From Rikenellaceae bacterium (GTDB taxonomy: Bacteria > Bacteroidota > Bacteroidia > Bacteroidales > Rikenellaceae), in the NCBI GenBank assembly GCA_015059805.1, contig SUZO01000017.1:1-52421 (forward strand): a DNA stretch of 52,421 nucleotides, in the 5' to 3' direction. Below, in pieces: positions 26,087 through 34,516 of this stretch; position 1 is the stretch's first letter, and every line of letters begins with the position of its first letter. Under the pieces are notes generated by a model that did no database searches, was not told where the DNA came from, and saw only the letters and a list, made by a program, of their open reading frames with translations. The translations under genes were made by a program, and so were the position numbers.

Positions 26087-26698
26087 ATGAATCCATATCT
26101 CAAAACGCCACCGGCTGTAAAAAACCTAATTATTGCCAACTGCCTGCTCTTTCTGGCGACCTACCTCATTCCACAGGTGAACGCCTTCTTAGGAGAGTTT
26201 GGACAGCTCTTTTGGGTTGGCTCGCCACACTTCCACCTCTACCAATTTGTCAGCTATATGTTCCTACATGGTAGCTTTACACATCTATTCTTCAACATGT
26301 TTGCCCTATGGATGTTTGGTCGCACATTGGAGTATGAGCTTGGCACAAAGCGTTTTCTTACCTACTACTTCGTTTGTGGTGTTGGCGCAGCTATCTTCCA
26401 GATGCTCGTTGCGTGGGTAGCCTCTGAGCACTACTTTACTATGCTCGGAGCCTCTGGAGCAACTATGGGACTGCTTATGGCTTTTGGTGTTATGCATCCA
26501 AACAACCAGATTTTCATCTTCCCTATTCCTATGCCTATCAAGGCAAAGTGGTTTGTTATCGGATACATTATTCTGGAGCTATTCCAGGGCTGGGGCGGAC
26601 TTAGCGATGGCGTTGCACACTTTGCCCATGTAGGTGGTATGCTGTGGGGCTGGGCACTGCTCTACTATTGGAAGAATAAACGAGTGATTTACTTCTAA
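26087..26698 (+). CDS. rhomboid family intramembrane serine protease
   Basis: A six-helix rhomboid protein, 203 residues, which cleaves membrane helices within the bilayer. The catalytic Ser123 lies in GASGATMG and the catalytic His181 in HFAHVGG. The HGSFTHLFFNM stretch (about 61-71) matches the oxyanion-side HxxxxHxxxN motif in the second helix. It is 18 bases after mutL and 10 before the next gene. Substrate unknown. Confidence 0.92.
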   Translation: MNPYLKTPPAVKNLIIANCLLFLATYLIPQVNAFLGEFGQLFWVGSPHFHLYQFVSYMFLHGSFTHLFFNMFALWMFGRTLEYELGTKRFLTYYFVCGVGAAIFQMLVAWVASEHYFTMLGASGATMGLLMAFGVMHPNNQIFIFPIPMPIKAKWFVIGYIILELFQGWGGLSDGVAHFAHVGGMLWGWALLYYWKNKRVIYF

Positions 26699-26708
26699 AC
26701 ACCCCCTT

Positions 26709-27854
26709 ATGGCTCGCACAAACGGATATGTCTATCGTGACTATCGCAAAGGTAAGTCAGGTAACAAGAAGAGACGCTTTAGCCTCTCCTTGCTACTCTT
26801 TATCGTTGATATTATAATGGTTGTTCTGCTGCTCGCCACCGCCGTAGCAACCATCATCTGCGCCATAACCCCAAATAACGACCCAGCTCGCCTTGGTACT
26901 ATCTCTACCATCGCCCTTGCTGCACCTATTATATACATAGTAACGCTCTGCGTACTCTTCTACTGGATTATGCGCTGGAAGTGGAGCTTGGCGTTTGTTA
27001 CCCTAATTTTTGTCGTTGTAGGTAGCTTCTCGGCTGGTAAATACTATCGTATATACTTCAAGCAGCCTATTTCGGAGAGGTATCCCAGCCACCTAAAGGT
27101 TGTAAGTTACAATATCTGCAACCTAAATCGTAGCGATATTGTCGATTCATTAGCAAATCACGCCCCAAACATCGTCTGCCTACAGGAGTATAAGTCCGAC
27201 TCAGGCTTTGTGTGGAACAATGTGGGTGCAAAGCATAAATATAAGAAAAATCGCCATATCAACACCACAGCTAAGGATGATGCCGACTTCTCGTGCGAGA
27301 TTTTCACAAACCTGCCCATTATCCGTCAGGGGCTTATTGACTCTCTGCCACGTTATAACGCCATCTGGGCAGACATTCTCTACGATAAGGATACTGTTAG
27401 GGTTGTAAATCTCCACCTTAAGTCTACCACTATCACCGCGCAAGATATGGAGTTTGTTGAGGGACACAAATATGTGCTTGATAGCGCACGCAACACCAAA
27501 ATTCGCAGCATCACCGACCGACTTGTTGAGAATAACATATACCGCAGCGCACAAGCTCGTAAAGTTAAGGAGTTTGTTGAAAAGTCGCGCCCGATGAAAA
27601 TCATTGTCTGCGGAGATTTTAACGACACACCGCTATCATACACCTATAAGACTATAGCTGAGCAACTTACAGATACATTTATCGCCGCGGGCAATGGTTA
27701 TAGATATACATTTAACGGCTTTTTCAAGCTGCTACCTATAGACTACATGCTTGTCAGTGAACAGTTTAATGTTCTGTCGTACGAGGTAGATTATACCATG
27801 AACATGTCAGACCACTATCCAGTTATTACAAGGTTAAGAATAAATAAAGATTAA
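26709..27854 (+). CDS. endonuclease/exonuclease/phosphatase family membrane protein
   Basis: A 381-residue protein with about three membrane helices in the first 115 residues followed by an EEP-fold hydrolase domain. The domain carries VVSYNICNLNR, the metal-binding Glu in CLQEYKS, VVNLHLKST, CGDFNDTP, DYMLVS and the closing SDHYPVI. These are the usual catalytic positions (Asn, Glu, Asp-Asn, Asp-His). Because of the membrane anchor the domain may face the periplasm. The substrate could be nucleic acid, a phosphoinositide-like lipid or another phosphodiester; it is not determined. Confidence 0.85.
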   Translation: MARTNGYVYRDYRKGKSGNKKRRFSLSLLLFIVDIIMVVLLLATAVATIICAITPNNDPARLGTISTIALAAPIIYIVTLCVLFYWIMRWKWSLAFVTLIFVVVGSFSAGKYYRIYFKQPISERYPSHLKVVSYNICNLNRSDIVDSLANHAPNIVCLQEYKSDSGFVWNNVGAKHKYKKNRHINTTAKDDADFSCEIFTNLPIIRQGLIDSLPRYNAIWADILYDKDTVRVVNLHLKSTTITAQDMEFVEGHKYVLDSARNTKIRSITDRLVENNIYRSAQARKVKEFVEKSRPMKIIVCGDFNDTPLSYTYKTIAEQLTDTFIAAGNGYRYTFNGFFKLLPIDYMLVSEQFNVLSYEVDYTMNMSDHYPVITRLRINKD

Positions 27855-27869
27855 CAAAACAATACTATT

Positions 27870-28322
27870 ATGATTTTAGATTCAATTAAAAATGCAGAGC
27901 TATACTACGCTCTCAACCCACGCTTCAAGGCAGCTTTTGACTTCCTTGCTCAGTGCAATCCTAAGACTATCTCTGTCGGCAGACACGACATTATTGGAGA
28001 CGAGGTCTTTGTAAATGTTATGGAGGTAGACCTTAAACCTCGCTATGAGGCACTGCTTGAGGTGCATGACAAGTATATTGATATTCAGGTAATTATCGGC
28101 GGTGCGACAAAGGAGGAGTTCGGCTGGTCAGAGCGCAAGGATTGCAAAAAGGCTAAGGGAGAGTTCAATACAGAGAAGGATGTTCAGTTCTATACCGACG
28201 AGCCGCAGGTCTTCTATACCATGCGCGAGGGTCAGTTCTCTATCCTCTACCCTGAGGATGCACACGCACCTATGCTCGGCACTGGAAAGATTAAGAAGAT
28301 GATTTTCAAGATTTTGAAGTAA
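27870..28322 (+). CDS. YhcH/YjgK/YiaL family protein
   Basis: A small cupin-like protein of 150 residues of the YhcH/YjgK/YiaL family (once called beta-galactosidase subunit beta), linked in other bacteria to sugar, for example sialic acid or anomer, metabolism. Typical stretches are HDIIGDEVFVNV (about 39-50), HDKYIDIQVIIGG (about 69-81), FSILYPEDAHAPML (about 126-139), and the final KKMIFKI. His and Glu in these motifs probably bind a metal. It ends the run that begins with grpE. No sugar genes are beside it, so the substrate stays open. Confidence 0.88.
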   Translation: MILDSIKNAELYYALNPRFKAAFDFLAQCNPKTISVGRHDIIGDEVFVNVMEVDLKPRYEALLEVHDKYIDIQVIIGGATKEEFGWSERKDCKKAKGEFNTEKDVQFYTDEPQVFYTMREGQFSILYPEDAHAPMLGTGKIKKMIFKILK

Positions 28323-28338
28323 TTTTCTGTATAAATAT

Positions 28339-28370
28339 TTTGTTTTTTCAAAAAATATCATCTACCTTTG
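28339..28370 (+). promoter_or_regulatory. promoter of the fimbrillin/beta-helix surface protein
   Basis: TTTG (28339-28342), 20 bases, TACCTTTG (28363-28370): a perfect Bacteroidota promoter. It predicts a 5' leader of about 195 bases before the ATG at 28572. Confidence 0.75.
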
Positions 28371-28390
28371 TTAATAGCAATAACGGGAAG

Positions 28391-28519
28391 ATGATACGAT
28401 TATCCATATCCAATATCTCATTCCCTCTCCGAAAATTCGGGGGGGGGATTTTTGCACCTCTAAATCAATAAGTTACGCGATTTTAGACCCATTTTTAGGC
28501 GACAAGAACTCTTGCCGCC
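28391..28519 (+). promoter_or_regulatory. structured leader with G9 tract and a possible 26-codon ORF
   Basis: The leader holds three things. First, a nine-G homopolymer at 28439-28447 that can pair with the pyrimidine run at about 28423-28430 to form a GC-rich hairpin, followed by ATTTTTG, like an intrinsic terminator. Second, a hairpin at 28498-28519 with CAAG/CTTG and GGCG/CGCC arms. Third, an ATG at 28391 opening a 26-codon frame that ends at 28471 and reads the G9 as Gly-Gly-Gly. Attenuation or slippage control is inferred; the short frame may be chance. Confidence 0.45.
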
Positions 28520-28571
28520 CAAGTTGTTGTGTATATACTGAAAATTTTCACTTTCTAATTTAACAAACATT

Positions 28572-31175
28572 ATGAAAAACATTTTCCGAATTTTAATGGC
28601 TGTGGCAGTACTGCTGACAGCATCGTGCGCGAAGGAGGACATTAGTTCTTCTATCGGTGGCGGAGAGGTTGAGGTAACCTTCACCGCTTCTCTTCCTCAG
28701 CTTGGTACTCGTGCTGAGTATGGCACTGGCGCAAAGGTAAATACCCTTCGTTACTATGTTTATGATGGTAACGAGTATCTTTCTGAACTTAGTGGTGAGG
28801 AAGATATTGCAGTAGGTGTTCCTACTACTGTAAACTTAGTTCTGCTAAAGGGTATGACCTACAACATCGTATTCTGGGCTGACTGCGGTGAGCGTTACGC
28901 CTATAACGAGGCAACTAAGAGCGTTACTGTAGACTACGTTAATGCAAACGACGAGGAGCGCGATGCATTCTACAAGTTCGTTGCTGCTTTTGACCCTGCA
29001 ACTGCTACAAGTGAGGATACTAACATCGTCCTTACGCGTCCATTTGCTCAGCTCAACGCTGCTGTAAGTCAGTCTGATATTGATGCTGTAGATGACAGCC
29101 AGGTGGACCTTACAACAAGTACTGTAGAGTTAGAGGCATACACCACTCTTAACATCGCTACTGGCGAGGTTGATGGCAAACAGGTTGTTAAGTTCACTGA
29201 GAAAGATATGCCTAAGACCGATTTCAATGGCTACACCCTTCTTTCAATGAACTACATCCTTGTTCCACAGAAGGACGACAAGATGGTATCAGATGTTGAG
29301 TTCACATTGAACGCAAAGAAGAACAGTGGTGAGTTTGCATTCACAGGTACTAAGTACTTCAGCGTACCACTTAAGCGCAACTACCGTACAAACATCCTTG
29401 GTTCTCTGCTCACTAAGCCAACAGACTTTACTGTTACTATTAACCCTGTATTTACTGAGCCAGCTGAGGTGGTAGCTACTGATGCTTTTTCACTCCAGGA
29501 GGCTATTAACAATGCTCAAGACGGCAAGCCGACACAGATTACACTCGGTGGTGACATTGACTTGAGCGGTAATATGGGTCTTTCAAGCACTCGCGCAGAG
29601 GAGGCTAAATATGGCATCGTTATTCCAGCAGAAAAGGACATTATTCTCAACCTTAAGAGCGGTGCTGTTTTGCGTCAGAGCAAGAATCAGACAGCTGCAT
29701 ACTCTATGATTCAGAACAATGGTACTCTTACTATCAAGGGTAACGGTACAATCTCTTACACCGACACTGGTAAGGGTGGCGAGTATGTTTCAAATACTAT
29801 TCTCAACAGTGGTACTCTTACCATTGATGGTTGTACTATTGAGAATAACAGTTCTGCTGAGGTTGCAAAGAATGGTTACCCACAAGTTATTGACAACAAT
29901 AAGAAACTCACAATAAACAGTGGTAAACTCGACTGCAAGAACTACGCCTCTATTCGTATCTGGTGCACAACTGATGATGACACAAAGGTTACTATCAATG
30001 GTGGTACTTTCATTGGCTCTGTAGACTTGCACAATGTAAATGGTGATGCCAATAAGGGTACACTGAACATCAAGGGCGGAGAATTCACTCACAGCACATA
30101 CAATGATAAGGCTATCCGCTTGGTTAATTTTGGCAAGGCTATTGAGAATTTAGAGATTAACATCTACAATGCTGTAGTTAATGGTGCACTTGGTCTTGGC
30201 GGTGCAGATAAGAGTGTAGACCTTGCAGAGGTATTGACTGTTTACGGCGGTACTTTCGGCACTGACCCATCAGCATATATTGCTCAGGGCTACGCAGTTG
30301 TTAAGAACGAAGATGGCAGTTGGGTAGTTAAGGAGGCAGTTGCAAAGGTTGGTAATACTGAGTACGGCAAAATTGACGATGCTATTGCTGCGTGGACACA
30401 CAACACCACCCTTACTCTGCTTGCAGATGTAACACTTACAGATGTTGTAACACTCAAATCTACCGAGCACCATATTCTCAACCTCGGCACTTACACAATG
30501 AAAGCTGCTACGAGTAAGAATGCTATTGAGATTACTCCGTATGGTGATGGCGCGGGTACGGCTGCAAGATCTTGTCTTACAATCAATGCAGATGCTACAA
30601 ATCCTGGAAGCATTGATGCTGGTAGTAAGGCTTGTATATACTATAGGAAGACTAATGGTATTAACGACCGTATAATGGTTACAATAAATGGTGGTATATT
30701 TAATGGTACTATCAGTTCATCAAGTAACAATGGTGGACAAGCTTGCCCATATTTCGTATTCAACGGTGGTACATTTAATAAGTCAGTAAGCCTAACAAAA
30801 GCAATGCTAAAGGTAACTGGCGGAATATTCCACGGTATGTTCAGCTGTACTGGTGACTCTACTGCTTATCGTCTAATTTCGGGTGGTACATTCAAGTCTT
30901 GGACTTTTATGACAGCAGATGCTGCAAGTAAGTTTGCTGTGGGTACAGCTAAGTCGGTTTACGATGTAGGTTGCTATGTTAATAACGACGGCTACCTTGT
31001 TGTTGGTGGTCCTGTAATTACAGAATTTGGTGATAAGTTCGCGGCTAAAGCAACCAACGCTACTAAGTGGAGTTCATATTTGAAGTACAGTAGTGCAGCC
31101 GAGCATGGTCTGTATTACACAAATGCTGAGATGGCTATCACGAAGCACGGCGAGGCTAATGTTATTCTAAAGTAA
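28572..31175 (+). CDS. surface lipoprotein: fimbrillin-like domain plus beta-helix repeats
   Basis: An 867-residue lipoprotein with lipobox TASC (Cys19). Residues about 30-295 resemble DUF6562/fimbrillin-like domains (EVTFTASLPQLGTRAE, LRYYVYDG, ARG-type beta-rich repeats). From about 305 to the end the protein turns into beta-strand repeats of the right-handed beta-helix type, with at least seven copies of a GG(T/I/E)F turn (for example TINGGTF, NIKGGEF, TINGGIF, LISGGTF). Such repeats are common in surface adhesins and glycan-binding or glycan-cleaving proteins; no catalytic residues can be named. It is a single-gene unit with a strong promoter, a structured leader and a terminator. Confidence 0.8.
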   Translation: MKNIFRILMAVAVLLTASCAKEDISSSIGGGEVEVTFTASLPQLGTRAEYGTGAKVNTLRYYVYDGNEYLSELSGEEDIAVGVPTTVNLVLLKGMTYNIVFWADCGERYAYNEATKSVTVDYVNANDEERDAFYKFVAAFDPATATSEDTNIVLTRPFAQLNAAVSQSDIDAVDDSQVDLTTSTVELEAYTTLNIATGEVDGKQVVKFTEKDMPKTDFNGYTLLSMNYILVPQKDDKMVSDVEFTLNAKKNSGEFAFTGTKYFSVPLKRNYRTNILGSLLTKPTDFTVTINPVFTEPAEVVATDAFSLQEAINNAQDGKPTQITLGGDIDLSGNMGLSSTRAEEAKYGIVIPAEKDIILNLKSGAVLRQSKNQTAAYSMIQNNGTLTIKGNGTISYTDTGKGGEYVSNTILNSGTLTIDGCTIENNSSAEVAKNGYPQVIDNNKKLTINSGKLDCKNYASIRIWCTTDDDTKVTINGGTFIGSVDLHNVNGDANKGTLNIKGGEFTHSTYNDKAIRLVNFGKAIENLEINIYNAVVNGALGLGGADKSVDLAEVLTVYGGTFGTDPSAYIAQGYAVVKNEDGSWVVKEAVAKVGNTEYGKIDDAIAAWTHNTTLTLLADVTLTDVVTLKSTEHHILNLGTYTMKAATSKNAIEITPYGDGAGTAARSCLTINADATNPGSIDAGSKACIYYRKTNGINDRIMVTINGGIFNGTISSSSNNGGQACPYFVFNGGTFNKSVSLTKAMLKVTGGIFHGMFSCTGDSTAYRLISGGTFKSWTFMTADAASKFAVGTAKSVYDVGCYVNNDGYLVVGGPVITEFGDKFAAKATNATKWSSYLKYSSAAEHGLYYTNAEMAITKHGEANVILK

Positions 31176-31191
31176 CGTTAAAGTTAATGGA

Positions 31192-31227
31192 AGAGGTCGC
31201 TCAAATTGATGGGCGACCTCTATTTTT
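31192..31227 (+). terminator. terminator after the surface protein gene
   Basis: AGAGGTCGC (31192-31200) pairs with GCGACCTCT (31213-31221) around a 12-base loop, followed by ATTTTTG. It lies 16 bases after the stop. Confidence 0.85.
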
Positions 31228-31276
31228 GTCTATAAGGGTGCTAAATATTGCAATTAGTAAAATATTTTATAAAATA

Positions 31277-31308
31277 CTTGACTAAATGGTCAGAATGTGC
31301 TACCTTTG
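31277..31308 (+). promoter_or_regulatory. promoter of the AspT-type transporter
   Basis: CTTG (31277-31280), 20 bases, TACCTTTG (31301-31308). It predicts a start near 31314 and a leader of about 43 bases. Confidence 0.7.
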
Positions 31309-31356
31309 CGCTGTATTAGGTTAGATGCTACATAATAGCAATAAAATAGTAAAGGT

Positions 31357-33024
31357 ATGGATTGGTTAGTGAGTCTATTTACATCGAATTCTATTGCACA
31401 TGCGGTACTTATTTTAGGTCTTACGATTGCTGTAGGACTGCTTTTGGGTCGCATTAAGTTTGGCTCGGTATCGTTAGGCATTACTTGGGTGCTTTTTGTG
31501 GGCATTCTGCTCTCGCACTTTGGTTTGGGCATCGACCCTCAGATTTGCCACTTTGTAAAGGAGTTTGGACTTATTCTTTTTGTCTACTCCATTGGTCTGC
31601 AGGTCGGTCCGGGATTCTTCTCTTCACTCAAGGAGGGTGGTGTGACGCTCAACTCTCTTGCGGTGCTCATTATCCTGCTTGGTTGCGCGACCTGTTACAC
31701 CATACACCTTATCACTGGCGAGGACCTTACAACGATGATTGGAGTACTCTCTGGAGCGGTGACAAACACCCCAGGTCTTGGTGCAGCGCAGCAGACAATC
31801 TCTGACACTATAGCGAACAGTACAGACATTACCAACCGTCTTGCCTCGGCATACGCCGTTGCCTATCCGCTTGGTGTTGTGGGTATTATCGTCTCAATGC
31901 TCCTTATCCGCTACCTCTTCCGCATCAAGCTTGAGCGAGAGAAGGTACTTGCCGAGCGCAGCAACGCCCCAAAGACTATCCGCATAGACCTTAAGGTGTG
32001 CAACAAGGGCATTATCGGCAAGAGAATAGAGGATATTGCCCACATTACCCGCAGCAAGTTTGTCGTGGCGCGTATGATTCGTGACGGCAAGCAGCAGATT
32101 GCAGCGGGCGACACTGAACTTCGCGATGGTGACATTCTGCGCGTGGTTATCAGCAACCGCGACGTAGAGCTTGTGCAGTCGCTCATTGGCGAGAGTGTGC
32201 AGCTTGACGACAAGGAGTGGCAGACATCCTCCTCAAACCTTGAGAAGCGCCGAATTCTTGTCACTAAGTCGGGCATTAACGGCAAGCACATCTCAGACCT
32301 ACATATCCGCGAGAGCTACAACGTAACTATCACTCGCGTAGTACGTGCAGGTATTGAGCTAGTGGCTACATACGAGCTGAGATTGCAGATGGGTGACGTG
32401 GTAGTTGTGGTAGGTCGCAAAAACGACCTTGATCAGGTGGCTGCAATCCTCGGAAACTCTGTTCGCCGACTTGACCACCCAAATCTATTGCCTATCTTTA
32501 TTGGTATCTTCCTCGGTGTGCTGCTCGGTTCTATTCCGATTATGCTCCCTGGAGTGCCGCTGCCAGTAAAGCTCGGTCTTGCAGGCGGTCCGCTCGTTGT
32601 GGCGATACTTATGGCTCGCTATGGACCTAACTATAAGCTGGTGACCTTTACAACCAACAGCGCAAATATGATGATTCGTGAGATTGGTATCTCGCTCTTC
32701 CTCGCCGCTGTAGGTCTTGGTGCAGGTGAGGGTTTTGTGAGCGCGATTGCTGGCGGCGGATATTGGTGGATTCTCTACGGCGTGGCAATCACTATGCTTC
32801 CGCTGCTTATCACCGGTATTATTGCCCGCAAGGTCTTCAAATTGGACTACTTCTCAATTATGGGACTTATGTCTGGTGCTATGACCGACCCACCAGCACT
32901 TGCCTACGCCAACTCGGTCTCTACAAACGACCGCTCTGCAGTCGCCTACGCTACGGTCTACCCGCTGACGATGTTCCTCAGAATCTTTACAGCACAGATA
33001 CTTGCACTCATAGCACTATCATAA
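31357..33024 (+). CDS. AspT/YidE-type putative transporter with two RCK-C domains
   Basis: A 555-residue membrane protein of the aspartate:alanine antiporter (AAEx/YidE/YbjL) family. Two hydrophobic halves (about 1-185 and 370-555) flank a central soluble part with two TrkA-C/RCK-C-like domains (about 205-285 and 295-370; GDILRVVISNRD and GDVVVVVGRKND). Repeats such as VTNTPGLGAAQQ (first half) and MTDPPALAYAN (second half) are the paired family motifs. Function in the family is anion or amino-acid exchange; the substrate cannot be read here. It is a single-gene unit with promoter and terminator. Confidence 0.88.
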   Translation: MDWLVSLFTSNSIAHAVLILGLTIAVGLLLGRIKFGSVSLGITWVLFVGILLSHFGLGIDPQICHFVKEFGLILFVYSIGLQVGPGFFSSLKEGGVTLNSLAVLIILLGCATCYTIHLITGEDLTTMIGVLSGAVTNTPGLGAAQQTISDTIANSTDITNRLASAYAVAYPLGVVGIIVSMLLIRYLFRIKLEREKVLAERSNAPKTIRIDLKVCNKGIIGKRIEDIAHITRSKFVVARMIRDGKQQIAAGDTELRDGDILRVVISNRDVELVQSLIGESVQLDDKEWQTSSSNLEKRRILVTKSGINGKHISDLHIRESYNVTITRVVRAGIELVATYELRLQMGDVVVVVGRKNDLDQVAAILGNSVRRLDHPNLLPIFIGIFLGVLLGSIPIMLPGVPLPVKLGLAGGPLVVAILMARYGPNYKLVTFTTNSANMMIREIGISLFLAAVGLGAGEGFVSAIAGGGYWWILYGVAITMLPLLITGIIARKVFKLDYFSIMGLMSGAMTDPPALAYANSVSTNDRSAVAYATVYPLTMFLRIFTAQILALIALS

Positions 33025-33026
33025 AC

Positions 33027-33061
33027 AAAAAACTGAAAGCGATTTGCTTTCAGTTTTTTTG
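33027..33061. terminator. bidirectional terminator
   Basis: AAAAAACTGAAAGC (33027-33040) pairs with GCTTTCAGTTTTTT (33046-33059) around the loop GATTT. T or A tracts occur on both sides, so it serves the transporter gene (plus) and the convergent unknown gene (minus) that ends at 33067. Confidence 0.9.
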
Positions 33062-33066
33062 TTTGG

Positions 33067-33813
33067 TTAAAATCCTAATTCATAGTGCAACACGCACTCG
33101 GCAACGCCATTGCCATCAGAATCAAAATGGTCACAGGCAAACATCCCCAAAGGTATCTCTTTCACCTCTGTACCTTTTCCGGTATAGAATACTTCTGGTG
33201 CAGGGCGTTTCTTGAATGTATCTATATGCTCTGCGCGTTCAATCCATAGGTCTGTCCATCCGTCTACCCCCTCCGGATAACATCTGTGAACACCTTTCCC
33301 TTTACCTGAAAGTAGTGTATAAATCTCATAATAATCACGTTTTGTCCGTTTTGATAATGCCGGTACCCAGTCGGTATCGTGATTTTTGACAAAACTAAGT
33401 CTTACATAGACCGACATCTCACCACCCTTACGGTCTTTAATAAAGAGCAATGTAGTTGTTGAAACTGCACTGACAAGGTTTGAGTCTTTGTCCTTATATG
33501 TGATACGATAGGCATAGTTATCAACTATTGGCAGGTCGTAGGCAGAGTATTCGCTATTTACAGAGTATGCAAATTTGAGTATATCTCCCAACTTCGCCCG
33601 CTTACCCATACTAAAGCCGCATTGCCAATCCTTTGGCATTTTTTGCAATTGAGCCTCGCAATTATTTGCTTTATAATACGGCAGACAATCTGATAACTTT
33701 ATAAGCCCCGGAGTCCACTGCATCAACTTATCCATTTGCGCCTGTGATAGCTTCTGTGCAGAGATTGAACCACATACCAGCACAGCAAATAATATCAGCG
33801 AGAATCGTTTCAT
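33067..33813 (-). CDS. secreted protein of unknown function
   Basis: A 248-residue protein with a signal peptide ending ISAQ (about residues 1-20). Not recognised. The body is hydrophilic, with two Cys near 43 and 52 (SDCLPYY, NNCEAQ), a third at 64 (WQCGFSM) and two more near the end. The C terminus contains DSDGNGVAE, a pattern like a calcium-binding EF-hand or dockerin loop (D-x-D-G-N-G). It is 37 bases downstream of the next unknown gene and is closed by a bidirectional terminator; the two may form one unit. Confidence 0.75.
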   Translation of the reverse strand: MKRFSLILFAVLVCGSISAQKLSQAQMDKLMQWTPGLIKLSDCLPYYKANNCEAQLQKMPKDWQCGFSMGKRAKLGDILKFAYSVNSEYSAYDLPIVDNYAYRITYKDKDSNLVSAVSTTTLLFIKDRKGGEMSVYVRLSFVKNHDTDWVPALSKRTKRDYYEIYTLLSGKGKGVHRCYPEGVDGWTDLWIERAEHIDTFKKRPAPEVFYTGKGTEVKEIPLGMFACDHFDSDGNGVAECVLHYELGF

Positions 33814-33850
33814 AACAAAAAACGCTTAAACAACTATACCCCTCTTCTAC

Positions 33851-34300
33851 TTAATATTTAAGTTTGTCTTTCCAATATTTATCAACCTCAATACCGTGAC
33901 TGATAAATATATCGACCAAATTATCTATATCCTGCCAACGGACTAATCCTAACCCTTTGCTAAATCGCTCACCATCGCGTGTCCATACTATAACTCTCAT
34001 CATAGTTCTACTTGCCAAGTCAAACTTTACACGAGTGATATCCTTAAATAGTACCTCTTTGTACGTTCTGAGATATGGGTGTATAAATGCAATCTCTGTA
34101 TCGGTGATCGTTACATAGTTACAACGTAGCAAATCCAAAATCACCAATAAGACCGGAAAAGCAGGTACCAGCCACAAAGGCCAAGTCGGATATCTATCTT
34201 CCAATGACAACATGTAGCTCAATATCGGAGCTATGATAATCGTCGGCAGAATGGCATAAAAATCTCCCGACCTAAAATAACCTCTTCTAAACGTCTTCAT
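33851..34300 (-). CDS. membrane protein with PH-like domain, unknown function
   Basis: A 149-residue protein with two membrane helices at about 12-30 and 40-58 and then a beta-rich domain beginning YVTITDTEIAFIHPY that fits the bacterial PH-domain type (I-T-D-T-x-I, then KDITRVKF). Similar small proteins are common in Bacteroidota with no known role. No clear promoter box is visible upstream. The GC content looks lower than in the neighbouring core genes by eye. Confidence 0.72.
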   Translation of the reverse strand: MKTFRRGYFRSGDFYAILPTIIIAPILSYMLSLEDRYPTWPLWLVPAFPVLLVILDLLRCNYVTITDTEIAFIHPYLRTYKEVLFKDITRVKFDLASRTMMRVIVWTRDGERFSKGLGLVRWQDIDNLVDIFISHGIEVDKYWKDKLKY

Positions 34301-34380
34301 TTTCTACTTTTCATCTAATAATATTTGCTAAGTTAGCTATTTAATAGATAAAATGCAAATAGAGGGTTGCAATCGCTCCT

Positions 34381-34507
34381 CATTTATCGTCAAAAGTAGG
34401 TAGCTGTGGTGCATCGTGCAAAAAAGTAGTGGCGGATAGTACAAAACGTACAGCCGCCACTACTTTTTAAGGGATGTGCCACAGATGCGTGCTTTTGATG
34501 ACAAATG
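34381..34507. repeat. 127-bp imperfect symmetric inverted repeat
   Basis: Around a central perfect hairpin (34421-34435 with 34454-34468) further matching blocks lie at equal distances on both sides: CATC/GATG (34412-34415, 34473-34476), CTGTGG/CCACAG (34404-34409, 34479-34484), TCAAAAG/CTTTTGA (34390-34396, 34492-34498) and CATTT/AAATG (34381-34385, 34503-34507). All gaps between blocks are the same length on the two arms. It starts 10 bases after the hom stop. It may be a structured 3' UTR or a small repeat element. Confidence 0.75.
34420..34468 (-). terminator. terminator of the met/hom unit
   Basis: A 15-bp perfect stem (34421-34435 with 34454-34468) including the GTGGCGG/CCGCCAC core, with an inner GTAC/GTAC stem. 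On the minus strand it ends in TTTTTT. It forms the centre of the larger inverted repeat. Confidence 0.85.
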
Positions 34508-34516
34508 CACGACAAA

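Noticed and set aside
28341..28361. AT-rich inverted repeat after the yhcH-like gene as a terminator
   Set aside because: Short A/T-only arms overlapping a strong promoter box; too weak to call.
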